64,000 nt of DNA from Mesorhizobium loti. Its GTDB lineage: Bacteria > Pseudomonadota > Alphaproteobacteria > Rhizobiales > Rhizobiaceae. Below the pieces are notes generated by a model, which saw only the letters and a program-made list of their open reading frames with translations, was not told the DNA's origin and searched no databases. How positions within the stretch are numbered: position 1 is the first letter of the stretch; every line of letters starts with the position of its first letter. The position numbers were made by a program, and so were the translations under genes. Of the stretch, positions 16,796-26,000 are shown one piece after another. The DNA lies in assembly GCF_002858745.1 (NCBI RefSeq), contig NZ_PJRO01000001.1:310001-374000 (forward strand), in the 5' to 3' direction.

Positions 16796-17494
16796 TCAGG
16801 CCACCGCCAGGGTAGCGACGTCCAGCTTCAGGCCGGGGCCCATCGTCGAGGTGACAGACACCTTCTTGACGTAGTTGCCCTTGGCGCCCGTAGGCTTGGC
16901 CTTGGTAACCGCATCGGCGAAGGCGCGGATGTTTTCTTCCAGTGCCTTGACGTCGAACGAAACCTTGCCAATGCCAGCATGGATGATGCCAGCCTTCTCG
17001 ACGCGGAACTCGACCGCACCACCCTTCGACGCCTTGACAGCAGCGGCGACGTCAGCAGTCACGGTGCCGACCTTCGGGTTCGGCATCATGCCACGCGGGC
17101 CGAGAACCTTACCGAGACGACCGACCAGCGGCATCATGTCCGGGGTGGCGATGCAGCGATCGAAATCGATCGTGCCCTTCTGGACGATGTCGACCAGATC
17201 CTCAGCGCCCACGATGTCTGCACCGGCGGCCTTGGCCTCTTCGGCCTTGTCACCACGCGCAAACACGGCGACGCGCACATTCTTGCCCGTACCGTTCGGC
17301 AGATTGACCACGCCGCGGACCATCTGGTCGGCATGACGCGGATCGACGCCGAGGTTCATGGCGATCTCGATCGTCTCGTCGAACTTCACCTTCGAGCGAT
17401 CCTTGAGGATCTGCAGGGCTTCGCCCAGGCCATAGGCCTTGTTCGGGTCGATGCCCTCGCGGGTCTTGGCTACACGCTTTGCAATCTTTGCCAT
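16796..17494 (-). CDS. rplA: 50S ribosomal protein L1
   Basis: A 232-residue L1, start [15 protein letters not shown]. The signature [11 protein letters not shown] and the 23S-binding block [13 protein letters not shown] [23 protein letters not shown] are present, and the C-terminal [21 protein letters not shown] is typical. L1 forms the mobile L1 stalk that moves tRNA out of the E site and can repress its own operon by binding mRNA. The gene starts four bases after the rplK stop, so the two are translationally linked. Confidence 0.97.
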   Translation of the reverse strand: MAKIAKRVAKTREGIDPNKAYGLGEALQILKDRSKVKFDETIEIAMNLGVDPRHADQMVRGVVNLPNGTGKNVRVAVFARGDKAEEAKAAGADIVGAEDLVDIVQKGTIDFDRCIATPDMMPLVGRLGKVLGPRGMMPNPKVGTVTADVAAAVKASKGGAVEFRVEKAGIIHAGIGKVSFDVKALEENIRAFADAVTKAKPTGAKGNYVKKVSVTSTMGPGLKLDVATLAVA

Positions 17495-17498
17495 CGTC

Positions 17499-17927
17499 TT
17501 AGCCCACCACTTCCAGGCCCATCGAACGGGCAGAGCCTTCGACCATGCGCATTGCTGCTTCCACGTCGTTGGCGTTCAGGTCCTTCATCTTCTTCTCGGC
17601 GATCTCGCGCACCTTGTCGCGGGCGATCGTGCCGGCCTTCACCTTGCCCGGCTCTTTCGAACCTGACTTCAGGTTGGCAGCCTTCTTCAGGAAGTAGCTC
17701 ACCGGCGGCGTCTTCATGACGAAGGTGAACGACTTGTCCTGGTAGTAGGTGATGACGACCGGGATGGGCGAACCCTTCTCCAGCTCCTGCGTCTGCGCGT
17801 TGAACGCCTTGCAGAATTCCATGATGTTGATGCCACGCTGACCAAGCGCCGGGCCGATCGGGGGCGACGGAGTCGCAGAACCCGCGGCAACCTGGAGCTT
17901 GAGCTGGCCCGCTATTTTCTTAGCCAT
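17499..17927 (-). CDS. rplK: 50S ribosomal protein L11
   Basis: A 142-residue L11, start [43 protein letters not shown]. The proline-rich N-terminal loop that binds thiostrepton-type drugs and triggers RelA, and the C-terminal rRNA-binding domain ([30 protein letters not shown]), are intact. First gene of the rplK-rplA pair, 172 bases after nusG. That gap probably holds its own leader or promoter. Confidence 0.97.
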   Translation of the reverse strand: MAKKIAGQLKLQVAAGSATPSPPIGPALGQRGINIMEFCKAFNAQTQELEKGSPIPVVITYYQDKSFTFVMKTPPVSYFLKKAANLKSGSKEPGKVKAGTIARDKVREIAEKKMKDLNANDVEAAMRMVEGSARSMGLEVVG

Positions 17928-18099
17928 ACTCTATCCTGCCTTCAGTCATGCCAGCTCCCCTCATTCAAGGAAAATGCCAGCGGTTGCAGTCTGGTGGTTC
18001 GGTTCGTTCGGCCGGCTAAGCCGCCCTCACCTCCCACCCGCTCATGGCAGCACCAACGGCACCACCGCTCCGCTCTCCCGCAGGAGAACGAAAACCCGA

Positions 18100-18639
18100 T
18101 CAGCCCTTTTCGACCTGACCGAATTCGAGATCGACAGGCACCGCGCGCCCGAAGATCGAAACTTCCACCTTGAGGCGAGCGCGCTCCTCGTCCACTTCCT
18201 GGACGAAACCATTGAACGAGGCGAAAGGCCCGTCCGAAACCCGCACCTGCTCGCCGATCTCGAAAGTGACCGAAGGCTTCGGCCGCTCCACACCCTCCTG
18301 CACCTGATGCAGGATGCGCTCCGCTTCCTTTTCGGTGATGAACATCGGCTTGGCCGTATGCTTGTCTTCACCGAGGAAACCGGTAACGCGCGGCGTATTC
18401 TTCACCAGCGAGATAACCGCATCGTTCAGGTCGGCCTTCATCAGCACGTAGCCGGGGAAGAATTTACGCTCAGCGTCAACCTTCTTGCCGCGGCGAACCT
18501 CGACAACCTTCTCGGTCGGCACCACGATCTGCTCGATGCGCTCCGACAGGCCCTTCTGCTTGGCCTTGTTCTCGATGTCTTCAGCGACCTTCTTCTCGAA
18601 GTTCGAATAAGCGTGAACGATGTACCACCGCGCAGTCAT
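18100..18639 (-). CDS. nusG: Transcription termination/antitermination factor NusG
   Basis: A 179-residue NusG. The NGN domain (MTARWYIVHAYSNFEKKVAEDI ... KFFPGYVLMKADLND) binds the polymerase clamp and lowers pausing; the C-terminal KOW domain (GEQVRVSDGPFASFNGFVQEVD) contacts Rho or ribosomal protein S10. No insert is present between the domains. It starts 27 bases after secE, forming the usual secE-nusG unit. Confidence 0.97.
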   Translation of the reverse strand: MTARWYIVHAYSNFEKKVAEDIENKAKQKGLSERIEQIVVPTEKVVEVRRGKKVDAERKFFPGYVLMKADLNDAVISLVKNTPRVTGFLGEDKHTAKPMFITEKEAERILHQVQEGVERPKPSVTFEIGEQVRVSDGPFASFNGFVQEVDEERARLKVEVSIFGRAVPVDLEFGQVEKG

Positions 18640-18666
18640 CTATCAATTATCCCCGTCGTGGTGGTC

Positions 18667-18870
18667 TTACTTGCCGATGCCGAGGATCATCTCGACCGCC
18701 AGACCCATGATCTGGTCGGCAGCAAAGAAGAAAATCATGGCAATCGCCGCGAAGGCCAGGACCATGACCGTCGAAATCATCGTTTCCCGCCTGGAAGGCC
18801 AGGTGACCTTGGCGGTCTCCGCCCTCACCTGCTGAAGGAAGACGAAAGGATTGGTTGTCTTCGACGCCAT
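18667..18870 (-). CDS. secE: Preprotein translocase subunit SecE
   Basis: A 67-residue single-span inner-membrane protein, the short form usual outside enterobacteria. The amphipathic helix NPFVFLQQVRAETAKVTWPSRRE carries the family signature KVTWPSR, followed by one transmembrane segment (TMISTVMVLAFAAIAMIFFFA). It clamps the two halves of SecY. The start at 18870 (MASKTTN) gives the typical length; the open frame extends upstream to 18939 but that is not SecE-like. Confidence 0.95.
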   Translation of the reverse strand: MASKTTNPFVFLQQVRAETAKVTWPSRRETMISTVMVLAFAAIAMIFFFAADQIMGLAVEMILGIGK

Positions 18871-19216
18871 GTCCGCTCTGCTTTCAAGGCCCGTTGACCG
18901 GACCTCCTGGATGATCCCGCTGACCGGGATGTGCCGCAAAAAACCAAAGACCCAGCCGAATCAGCAAGCCTTCGATCCATGCAAATCAGACGCGCAAAGC
19001 TGGTTTCCCAGCTCCACGCGCCGCGTGTCTGTCGTGTCTACATAAAACCGATTCTTGATCCACGCAAGTGGCAAGCTTCCGCTTTATGGCCAAACGCCGC
19101 ATCGGAACCATCCAGTCGTTCCGTCCCGGCTATGGGCGCCCTTATGCCCGAAAAACGTTCATATGGCAAGGCTTGCGCCCATTTCAAGGTCTGCATTCTC
19201 AAGGAATTCAGGAAAC

Positions 19217-19292
<76 letters not shown>

Positions 19293-19400
19293 AAAGTTGC
19301 AACGCATCATCTGCGCGGCAGGCGCTTCCTAGAAGCTTCCGTGCCGTCTGTAAAGAGCGGCTTTTGTGCAAATCACACAGGAAGCAGCAAGCCGGCTCCA

Positions 19401-19952
19401 TCACAAAAGCCTGCGAAACAGCCCAGGGTAATCGGTCACCAGACCATGCTCGTCGAAGGCGATCTCGCGGCGGAAGTCGCTGTCCAGCGATTCATAGAGG
19501 TAGAGAGTGCCTTCCTCCAGACAGGTGTAGCGCTGAGGGTCGGGAAAGACTTCGAGTGTTGGGACGTAGACGTAGGCGGTGCGGATTTCTGCACTCCTAC
19601 CCTTGGCAAGGCGAAGCCGCTTCACCGGGAGCGTGTTGGTGAACGGGCTTACCGACAGGTCCGGCTCCAATGCGCCATCCAGCGTTGGCATTGGCCGGCC
19701 GTTCATGGTCCAGTATCCTTTGCCGTCCGCCTCCAGAACCAGATCGTCCTCGCGGCCGGCCAACGCGATCTCCACCCGCCGCGTCAGCCAGTCGGCACCT
19801 ATCGCGATCCTGTACCGGGCAGCGAAGGGATGTGGATCCGACGAGATCGCAACCGCATCAACGGACATTCCATCGCGCTGGCCGCTCAACACCAGATGCT
19901 GGGTACCGCCACCTTCCCATTCCTGCCATCGCGCGACGATTGTCGTATCCAT
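19401..19952 (-). CDS. Putative glycolipid-binding family protein
   Basis: A 183-residue soluble protein with no signal peptide. The start at 19952 (MDTTIVARWQEWEG) has AGGAG 11 bases upstream; an ATG eight codons earlier has none. The opening WQEWEGGGTQHLVL, then RYRIAIGADWLTRRVEI, YWTMNGRPMPTLDGALEPDLSVSPFTNTLPVKRL and the YVYVPTLEVFPDPQRYT block match what I recall of the putative glycolipid-binding family (PF06475). That name comes from a structural likeness and the biochemical role is not settled. It starts 39 bases after the truncated haemoglobin gene on the same strand, so the two are probably cotranscribed. Confidence 0.78.
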   Translation of the reverse strand: MDTTIVARWQEWEGGGTQHLVLSGQRDGMSVDAVAISSDPHPFAARYRIAIGADWLTRRVEIALAGREDDLVLEADGKGYWTMNGRPMPTLDGALEPDLSVSPFTNTLPVKRLRLAKGRSAEIRTAYVYVPTLEVFPDPQRYTCLEEGTLYLYESLDSDFRREIAFDEHGLVTDYPGLFRRLL

Positions 19953-19991
19953 CCGCCGACTTGCTCCTGACTGCAACGGGCAGACTATGCC

Positions 19992-20471
19992 TCAGCCGGC
20001 GGGCGGTTTGTAGGGCCCGCCTGGCACGCCCCAGCCCCATTGCGGCATCGGCTCCTCCTCCGGATCGCAGGTTGCACCCAGATTGGAGTTCATCTTCGCC
20101 AGCCGCGTGCCCCATTCGATATAAGCCGCGAACGCCGAGCGGAATTCGGGATCGTCCGGTAGACCGACTTCGTCTGCCGCATCCATCAGAAGACCGATCC
20201 AGCGGCGGCGCTGCTCCTCGGTCAGATGCTTGTCGAGATGATGCATCACCATTTCGCGGTGGCCACCATGCTTCTCGGAGTAGGTCTTGGGTCCGCCAAA
20301 AACCTCGCCGATGAAGGCTGCGACATGGGCAGGATGGTCCGGAGACATATTGCGAAACACCGGCCCGACGACAGGATCCTTCGCCACCTTGTCATAGAAG
20401 GCGGCGGTCAGCCTGTTGAGCCGCTCAGTTCCACCGGCCCAGTCGTATAACGTGGGTACATCCGTGTTCAT
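19992..20471 (-). CDS. Group II truncated haemoglobin
   Basis: A 159-residue globin of the trHb2 class. The N-terminal LYDWAGGTERLNRLTAAFYDKVAKDPVVGPVFRNMSPDHPAHVAAFIGEVFGGP contains the B10 Tyr and the E-helix region, and HGGHREMVMHHLDKHLTEEQRRRWIGLL holds the proximal His (F8) and the G8 Trp of trHb2. The C-terminus (EEPMPQWGWGVPGGPYKPPAG) has the Trp-rich tail common in rhizobial forms. Such proteins bind O2 or NO and are linked to nitrosative or oxidative stress defence. The start at 20471 has AGGGGA eight bases upstream. It lies between the glycolipid-binding-like gene and the ClpP-like pair. Confidence 0.9.
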   Translation of the reverse strand: MNTDVPTLYDWAGGTERLNRLTAAFYDKVAKDPVVGPVFRNMSPDHPAHVAAFIGEVFGGPKTYSEKHGGHREMVMHHLDKHLTEEQRRRWIGLLMDAADEVGLPDDPEFRSAFAAYIEWGTRLAKMNSNLGATCDPEEEPMPQWGWGVPGGPYKPPAG

Positions 20472-20586
20472 GCCATCGTTCCCCTGGCTGCGATGCAAGC
20501 GTCGCCACTGTCCCGGAACATAAGCAAAGGCGCAAGCTGGTCGGACGGGTAGAACGACCAATACCAGAGCATGCTGACCAAAGCTC

Positions 20587-21450
20587 TTATTCCGACGGCT
20601 GCGCTACAGGTCCCGTCGCGACACCGCCATTCCCTTGCGGCATCGTTGCTGGCAAATCCATCGTCGTGAAGACCCGGCAATTGTCGGCCGCGGGGCTCGT
20701 TTTGCAAACACCGGGTGCAACCAGCAAGTTGGCACCGAAGATCAAAGTGACCAAACCTGTCGACTGCATCTCGGATATCCCGAGCCGACGGCCCTTCAGG
20801 GACGACGTCTTGCCCAGGTCGAGGATCATCGGATCAACTCCCATCTCCTTGAGATAGGAACCAATCCGCTTGTCGACGCCTTTCGCTGAATCCGCAATAT
20901 CGAAAGGGCCGACTCTGGGCCACTCCCCGGCAAGGCGCACGACACCGCCGGCAAGGACAGCCAGACATTCGTTTTGGCAACGACCGCCTGAGACGAGCGC
21001 CACGCCTGCGTAGCGGGAGCCAGTCGGATCATTGGGTCTACAGTTTCCTTCACTCGGTCGACAGTCTTTGAAGGCAGTTCGGCTGACAGCGACGCTTATC
21101 CCATTCCTGCGCAGCAGCCGCCCCAAAGCCATAGCAGCGCCTATGTCTCCGCGCTGGACAGACAGAAGCAGCGGTAGATTGCGACCCTTGATCTCCCTGA
21201 GCAATTTCTTGAACCGAGCGGGAGCCTCCTCGTCGATGTCGCCTTCAGCCGAAATCCATTCCGGACATGTCGGCTCGCAGCCGGGTTCGCCCGAGCGCAC
21301 CGCGACAAAGCGCATTGGCTTTTCGTCGGATGCGGTGTCTTCAGCCAAGACTTGCCGGGAGCCGGCCAACAAGCCGAGCCCCGACACTCCGAGGACGGTC
21401 AACACGACAGCAGCCGGCCAATAGCGCCTCCGTTGAGCTTCGCCCTTCAT
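20587..21450 (-). CDS. ClpP-fold periplasmic paralogue without catalytic residues
   Basis: A 287-residue protein with one N-terminal hydrophobic segment (residues 12-36, AAVVLTVLGVSGLGLLAGSRQVLA), so exported or membrane-anchored. It aligns with its upstream neighbour through CEPTCPEWISAEG, the strand-helix unit and the CxxxC-LAGGVxRLAG block, matching a family I place in COG3904 (predicted periplasmic, ClpP/crotonase-like). At the positions where the neighbour has SPGGS, Ser174 and His197, this protein has QRGDI (99-103), Asn160 and Phe183, so the nucleophile and base are gone. It also lacks a segment of roughly 40 residues before the KRIxxYL helix. It overlaps the neighbour by ATGA. Probably a non-catalytic partner or regulator; that is inference. 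Confidence 0.8.
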   Translation of the reverse strand: MKGEAQRRRYWPAAVVLTVLGVSGLGLLAGSRQVLAEDTASDEKPMRFVAVRSGEPGCEPTCPEWISAEGDIDEEAPARFKKLLREIKGRNLPLLLSVQRGDIGAAMALGRLLRRNGISVAVSRTAFKDCRPSEGNCRPNDPTGSRYAGVALVSGGRCQNECLAVLAGGVVRLAGEWPRVGPFDIADSAKGVDKRIGSYLKEMGVDPMILDLGKTSSLKGRRLGISEMQSTGLVTLIFGANLLVAPGVCKTSPAADNCRVFTTMDLPATMPQGNGGVATGPVAQPSE

Positions 21451-22439
21451 TTGGCTCTGCCTGTAAGCTTTTTCACGTCAGCCCAGGTGACCACCCTGCA
21501 GTTGGCGGCGGCAGGCACCTGGTTGCACAGGCTGTTCTCTACCAGTAATTCGGCCGAATCCGAACCAGTCAGCAGTCCCATGTCCCACATCTCGGATCGC
21601 TGCAGAATCCGTAAATCGGAAGCAGCCGTTTCCCGCATCATATTGAGAAACTCCCAACCGCTGACGCCCTGCAGCGAAAGGTATCCAGCAATCCGCTTCT
21701 CCAGTTCCGCACTCATCTGGTAATAGGTCTGGCCCGGCAGGATTCGGCGTCCCACTTCTTTCTTGCTGATGATCCGCTTCTTGCCCCTGACGATCCGGTA
21801 GGTGATCCGGTATTCGATCTGCATCTGCCTCGATGTGGTCGTCACTTGATGCAGGCCGACCATCGCGGATGGTCCGGCGAGGCGGTTGACGCCGCCGGCC
21901 AGAATGAGCGGACAGGCCGAGGCACAGTAGCCGCCAAGGGTGCTCACCGCACCAAGATGAAGGGCTCCCCTCTCCTTCTCGCTGCTGCAGGCCGTATTGC
22001 CCTTGCCGCACTCCATCAGCACGGTTCGGCCGACACCAACATCAAGCTTGTTGATGCGGATCAGGTCTCCTATTTCCATGGCTGCCGGCACACTGCCACC
22101 GGGCGACGTTATGATGACCGGCAGGCGTCGGCCACCAACAGAGGCCAGGACCTGCTTGAACAGTTTGGGGGTAGCACCGGTGATCATCCCCTCGGCGGAA
22201 ATCCATTCAGGACAGGTCGGTTCACAGGATTTCGGAGCGGTTCGCACCACCATGAACCGCATCGGCGGTTCGTCGTGCTTCTTCCTGGAAGGTTTGGCAA
22301 CTGCGATATCAATCTGCGCCGAGAGAAAGAAAAACGCCAGCAAGAGCACGACAATTGTGCGCGCAGCAACAAACCCACTGCTGTGACCCGCCCTGCCCGC
22401 CAACAACGCGCCTCCCACCACGACTGATATTAGAATCAA
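21447..22439 (-). CDS. ClpP-fold periplasmic protein with intact Ser-His
   Basis: About 330 residues if started at the TTG at 22439; that start has poor support and GTG codons a few positions later are possible. Two hydrophobic stretches near the N-terminus (residues 2-14 and 28-47) suggest membrane anchoring or an uncleaved signal. The body begins CEPTCPEWISAEG and has ClpP/SppA-like elements: SPGGS (112-116), the nucleophile elbow GGYCASACPLILAGG with Ser174, and GLHQ with His197. A helical basic segment (RKRIISKKEVGRR-like, about residues 210-240) follows. Family: COG3904-type predicted periplasmic proteins; peptidase activity is plausible but unproven. It is upstream of and overlaps the degenerate paralogue, so the two are made together. 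Confidence 0.82.
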   Translation of the reverse strand: MILISVVVGGALLAGRAGHSSGFVAARTIVVLLLAFFFLSAQIDIAVAKPSRKKHDEPPMRFMVVRTAPKSCEPTCPEWISAEGMITGATPKLFKQVLASVGGRRLPVIITSPGGSVPAAMEIGDLIRINKLDVGVGRTVLMECGKGNTACSSEKERGALHLGAVSTLGGYCASACPLILAGGVNRLAGPSAMVGLHQVTTTSRQMQIEYRITYRIVRGKKRIISKKEVGRRILPGQTYYQMSAELEKRIAGYLSLQGVSGWEFLNMMRETAASDLRILQRSEMWDMGLLTGSDSAELLVENSLCNQVPAAANCRVVTWADVKKLTGRAK

Positions 22440-22521
22440 TCCGGCGAAGTTGAACAGCGGGAATCTCAGGTCACTTCAGCCCATATCGCGGAAGGCCCCG
22501 GGGAATACTTCTAGCCCAAAC

Positions 22522-22549
22522 AAAAAGGGCGGTCCGAAGACCGCCCTTT
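22522..22549 (-). terminator. tuf terminator
   Basis: A perfect 8-bp stem GGGCGGTC / GACCGCCC (22527-22534, 22539-22546) flanked by A and T runs. It is 24 bases after the tuf stop on the minus strand. Confidence 0.85.
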
Positions 22550-22572
22550 CATCCATTCAGCGAAACCGCCGA

Positions 22573-23748
<1,176 letters not shown>

Positions 23749-24086
23749 AGTCTCTTTCCTTGGACGGCCTGGACCTACGTTCAGTCGGATGCGCGGCGAT
23801 TAGCGACAAAGGCTGCAAAACACAAGTCTCTTGTGGCCAGTGTCGGAACCGCAGGCGTGGACAGAGCGGGATCAGTGCTGTGGATTTATGACCAATGTAG
23901 GAATTCAAACCTAGTTCACAAGGGTCGTCCCGCAGGGTGGCCTGTTCACACCCGACCAACGATCTCGTGACGGCGCGCGATCAGGTCGTGATTGGAAGCC
24001 AGACAAGCTCCGGCACATATCCATCAAACCGGCGAACGTTGCTTTCAAAGACCGCCCGCCGGTTTGAAATCAAGGAGTTTTCATCC
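23749..24086. other. Divergent non-coding interval between tuf and a small exported protein gene
   Basis: 338 bases. It must hold the tuf promoter (minus) and that of the exported protein (plus). The only clear structure is a perfect 10-bp inverted repeat TCAAACCGGC / GCCGGTTTGA at 24024-24033 and 24058-24067, ending five bases before the Shine-Dalgarno of the plus-strand gene. I see no gene in it. Confidence 0.6.
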
Positions 24087-24320
24087 ATGAACAAGATCGT
24101 TCTCGCCGCAGCCGCTTTTCTGGTTGCCGCTTCCGGCGGCGCCTTTGCTGCCAACGCGACGCATGTGAACAAGTCCAGCCGCCACGTCGTCGAGCAGGTC
24201 GATCAGACGCGCACCTCTTCGATCGGATCCTCGATTACAGCGCCGCGTGTTTCGCCGACCGACCAGGATCCATTCACCATGCCTGACCCCGGCTACGGCC
24301 AGGGCATCTGGGGTCAGTAA
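24087..24320 (+). CDS. Small exported protein of unknown function
   Basis: A 77-residue protein with a textbook signal peptide (MNKIVLAAAAFLVAASGGAFA, cleavage after AFA at residue 21). The mature 56 residues are polar and rich in Ser and Thr (HVVEQVDQTRTSSIGSS), ending PDPGYGQGIWGQ. AAGGAG nine bases upstream decides the start; the open frame extends to 23937 without support. It resembles the small exported DUF680-type proteins common in Mesorhizobium, though I am not sure of the family. A long-stem hairpin lies in the 5' leader and a strong terminator follows, so it is a single-gene unit. Confidence 0.85.
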   Translation: MNKIVLAAAAFLVAASGGAFAANATHVNKSSRHVVEQVDQTRTSSIGSSITAPRVSPTDQDPFTMPDPGYGQGIWGQ

Positions 24321-24348
24321 GCATCCCGAAGATTATACAACAATATTG

Positions 24349-24388
24349 GAGAAAGGGCCGCGGACGAGAGGTCGCGCGGCCCTTTCTC
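24349..24388. terminator. Bidirectional terminator
   Basis: A perfect 14-bp stem (24349-24362 with 24375-24388, GAGAAAGGGCCGCG and its inverse) with a 12-base loop. It lies between the convergent exported-protein and GlsB-like genes and can serve both. Confidence 0.8.
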
Positions 24389-24409
24389 TTGTCGCACTGG
24401 ACCGAGGCG

Positions 24410-24664
24410 CTAGGCGCGCCGCCCGTTGATGGCGTGATAGCCCCACAGAACGACGACCGCACCAATCACGGCCACGATCAGGCTATAGATGTTGAGCCCT
24501 GTGACACCCGAAGCGCCAAAGGCGCTGAAGACCACACCACCGACAATCGCCCCGACGATGCCGAGCACGATATCCATCAGGAAACCCTGACCACTCTTGT
24601 TCACAATTTTGCTGCCGATGAAGCCGGCGATGACGCCGAGGATAATCCAGCTGATAATGCTCAT
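24410..24664 (-). CDS. GlsB/YeaQ/YmgE family stress-response membrane protein
   Basis: An 84-residue inner-membrane protein with three hydrophobic segments. It starts MSIISWIILGVIAGFIGSKIV and contains the family pattern GFLMDIVLGIVGAIVGGVVFSAFG, with Gly-rich helices packing in the transglycosylase-associated fold (PF04226). Members are commonly stress-induced; the biochemical role is unknown. CGGAG upstream supports the start at 24664; the open frame extends 20 codons further without support. It faces the YidB-like gene divergently. Confidence 0.9.
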   Translation of the reverse strand: MSIISWIILGVIAGFIGSKIVNKSGQGFLMDIVLGIVGAIVGGVVFSAFGASGVTGLNIYSLIVAVIGAVVVLWGYHAINGRRA

Positions 24665-24811
24665 TGCGCTGCTCCGTTTGCCCCCAGGCAAGCGGAGATT
24701 TCCATAGGGCGCGCCAAAGCTCAAGCTCGTCTTGAAATTGTCGCTTAGAGGGACAATTGTCGGATTGGGCCGGACTGAGTGGGCCGGGACTGTTCACAAT
24801 GGAGATCCATG

Positions 24812-25258
24812 ATGGGATTGTTCGACAACGCCGTTCCAGGCGGCAACATCACCAAACCTCTGATGATCGCGCTGGGCGCCTTGCTGGTGGGCAAAATGCT
24901 CGGCGGAGGCGGTTCTGCACAGCAACAGGCACCTGAGCCCGCGGCGCCTGAAAACACTGGCGCCGACGGCGGCCTGCTTGGCGGCCTTGGCGGCCTGCTC
25001 GGCAAGCTGAAGGATGCGGGGCATGGTCAGGTTGCGGATTCCTGGGTCGGCACCGGCCAGAACCAGTCGATCGACGCCGGCACGCTCGGCAAGGCGCTCG
25101 GGCCGCAAGTCATCCGCGAGATCGCTGCCCGCACCGGTCTCGACGAACAGGAACTCCTGAAGCAGTTGTCCAACGCGCTGCCCGGTGTCGTCGACAAGCT
25201 GACGCCCAACGGACAGGTGCCTTCGCGCAACCAACTCGAATCGCTGTTCGGCAACTGA
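24812..25258 (+). CDS. YidB-like (DUF937) protein
   Basis: A 148-residue protein. The ATG at 24812 is best spaced (seven bases) from GGAG at 24801-24804; an adjacent ATG at 24809 adds one residue. Sequence: a short N-terminal helix, a Gly-rich hydrophobic stretch (KPLMIALGALLVGKMLGGGG), an Ala/Pro linker (QQQAPEPAAPEN), a second Gly-Leu repeat (GGLLGGLGGLLGKLKDAG), then the DUF937 core: GQVADSWVGTGQNQSIDAGTLGKALGPQVIREIAARTGLDEQELLKQLSNALPGVVDKLTPNG. This matches the YidB family of unknown role. It is followed by its own terminator. Confidence 0.9.
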   Translation: MGLFDNAVPGGNITKPLMIALGALLVGKMLGGGGSAQQQAPEPAAPENTGADGGLLGGLGGLLGKLKDAGHGQVADSWVGTGQNQSIDAGTLGKALGPQVIREIAARTGLDEQELLKQLSNALPGVVDKLTPNGQVPSRNQLESLFGN

Positions 25259-25280
25259 GTTTCGGACGCTGCCATCCTGA

Positions 25281-25309
25281 AAAAACGGGCGCCTCGCGCC
25301 CGTTTTTTG
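25281..25309 (+). terminator. Terminator of the YidB-like gene
   Basis: AAAAAA, stem ACGGGCGC / GCGCCCGT with CTC loop, then TTTTTT. 22 bases after the stop codon. Confidence 0.9.
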
Positions 25310-25313
25310 TTTT

Positions 25314-25332
25314 GAACGATCAAGTCGTTCAC
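25314..25332. repeat. 19-base inverted repeat downstream of the YidB terminator
   Basis: Arms TGAACGA (25314-25320) and TCGTTCA (25326-25332) around TCAAG. Could be an operator for the following DUF982 gene, 166 bases away, or chance. Confidence 0.3.
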
Positions 25333-25497
25333 GGCCCATGACCTCTCCGTTGAGGTCCCCGCCACCGGCCCGCACGGCAACTAAATCGGTTCCATCACGC
25401 ATCCACACAATCCCGTCTCCATTTGTGACGAGGTCGACCATTCCCTTGCCTGTTTTGGGCAGTCAAAGAGGCGCCATCATCAAGGAGACGGACATCC

Positions 25498-25794
25498 ATG
25501 ACCGACCTTCGTTTTAACAATCCCGTTTCGATCTTCATGGGCCTCGGCTTTCCGCGTGACGTTGAGAATGTGCTCGAAGCCTATGACGTGTTGCTTGAAT
25601 GGAACGGCACGCGCGACGATGACCATGCGGCGGCAATCGCCACCTGCCGCGACGCGATCGCCCGTATGCAGCCAGCAGCTCAGGCTCGCGAAGCCTTCCA
25701 GCGCTTTGTACATAACAAGGGTATCCTGACCGAGGAGGCGCTCGACCGCGCCGCGCTCACGGTGGCGCAGGAATGGGGACAGCTGGGCGCTTAG
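25498..25794 (+). CDS. DUF982 domain protein
   Basis: A 98-residue soluble protein. The body (FNNPVSIFMGLGFPRDVENVLEAYDVLLEWNGTRDDDHAAAIATCRDAI) matches my memory of the DUF982 family (PF06169), which is almost confined to rhizobia and often present in many copies. Function unknown. AAGGAGACGG upstream supports the start. Single-gene unit between two terminators. Confidence 0.85.
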   Translation: MTDLRFNNPVSIFMGLGFPRDVENVLEAYDVLLEWNGTRDDDHAAAIATCRDAIARMQPAAQAREAFQRFVHNKGILTEEALDRAALTVAQEWGQLGA

Positions 25795-25817
25795 CTCGCC
25801 TTCACCGTTCACCTAGC

Positions 25818-25853
25818 AAAACGCCGCTACCTGGCCAGGTGGCGGCGTTTTTT
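25818..25853 (+). terminator. Terminator of the DUF982 gene
   Basis: Long stem ACGCCGC-T-ACCTGG / CCAGGT-G-GCGGCGT with one mismatch, followed by seven T. 27 bases after the stop. Confidence 0.88.
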
Positions 25854-25942
25854 TCTGTGACGGTTCTCTTCCGTGACAAACGCATCCGTTGGCCTTTGTA
25901 ACGCATTGTCAGGCAAAGTTATTTCTCCCACCGCATATTTTA

Positions 25943-25968
25943 GGAACGAACCATTCCTTTTCACCGTT
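25943..25968 (+). promoter_or_regulatory. EcfG (general stress sigma factor) promoter
   Basis: GGAAC at 25943-25947, 17-base spacer, CGTT at 25965-25968, which is the alphaproteobacterial EcfG/RpoE2 consensus. It lies 33 bases before the ATG of the DUF883-like gene. A second match with the same gene spacing is at 48713-48737. Confidence 0.75.
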
Positions 25969-26000
25969 TCGGCTGAGTATCTCGATCAGAGGAGTGTGAA

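Noticed and set aside
19085..19120. EcfG-like GGAAC ... CGTT near the tRNA-Trp gene
   Set aside because: The spacer is only eight bases, not 16 to 18, and no gene starts at the right distance.
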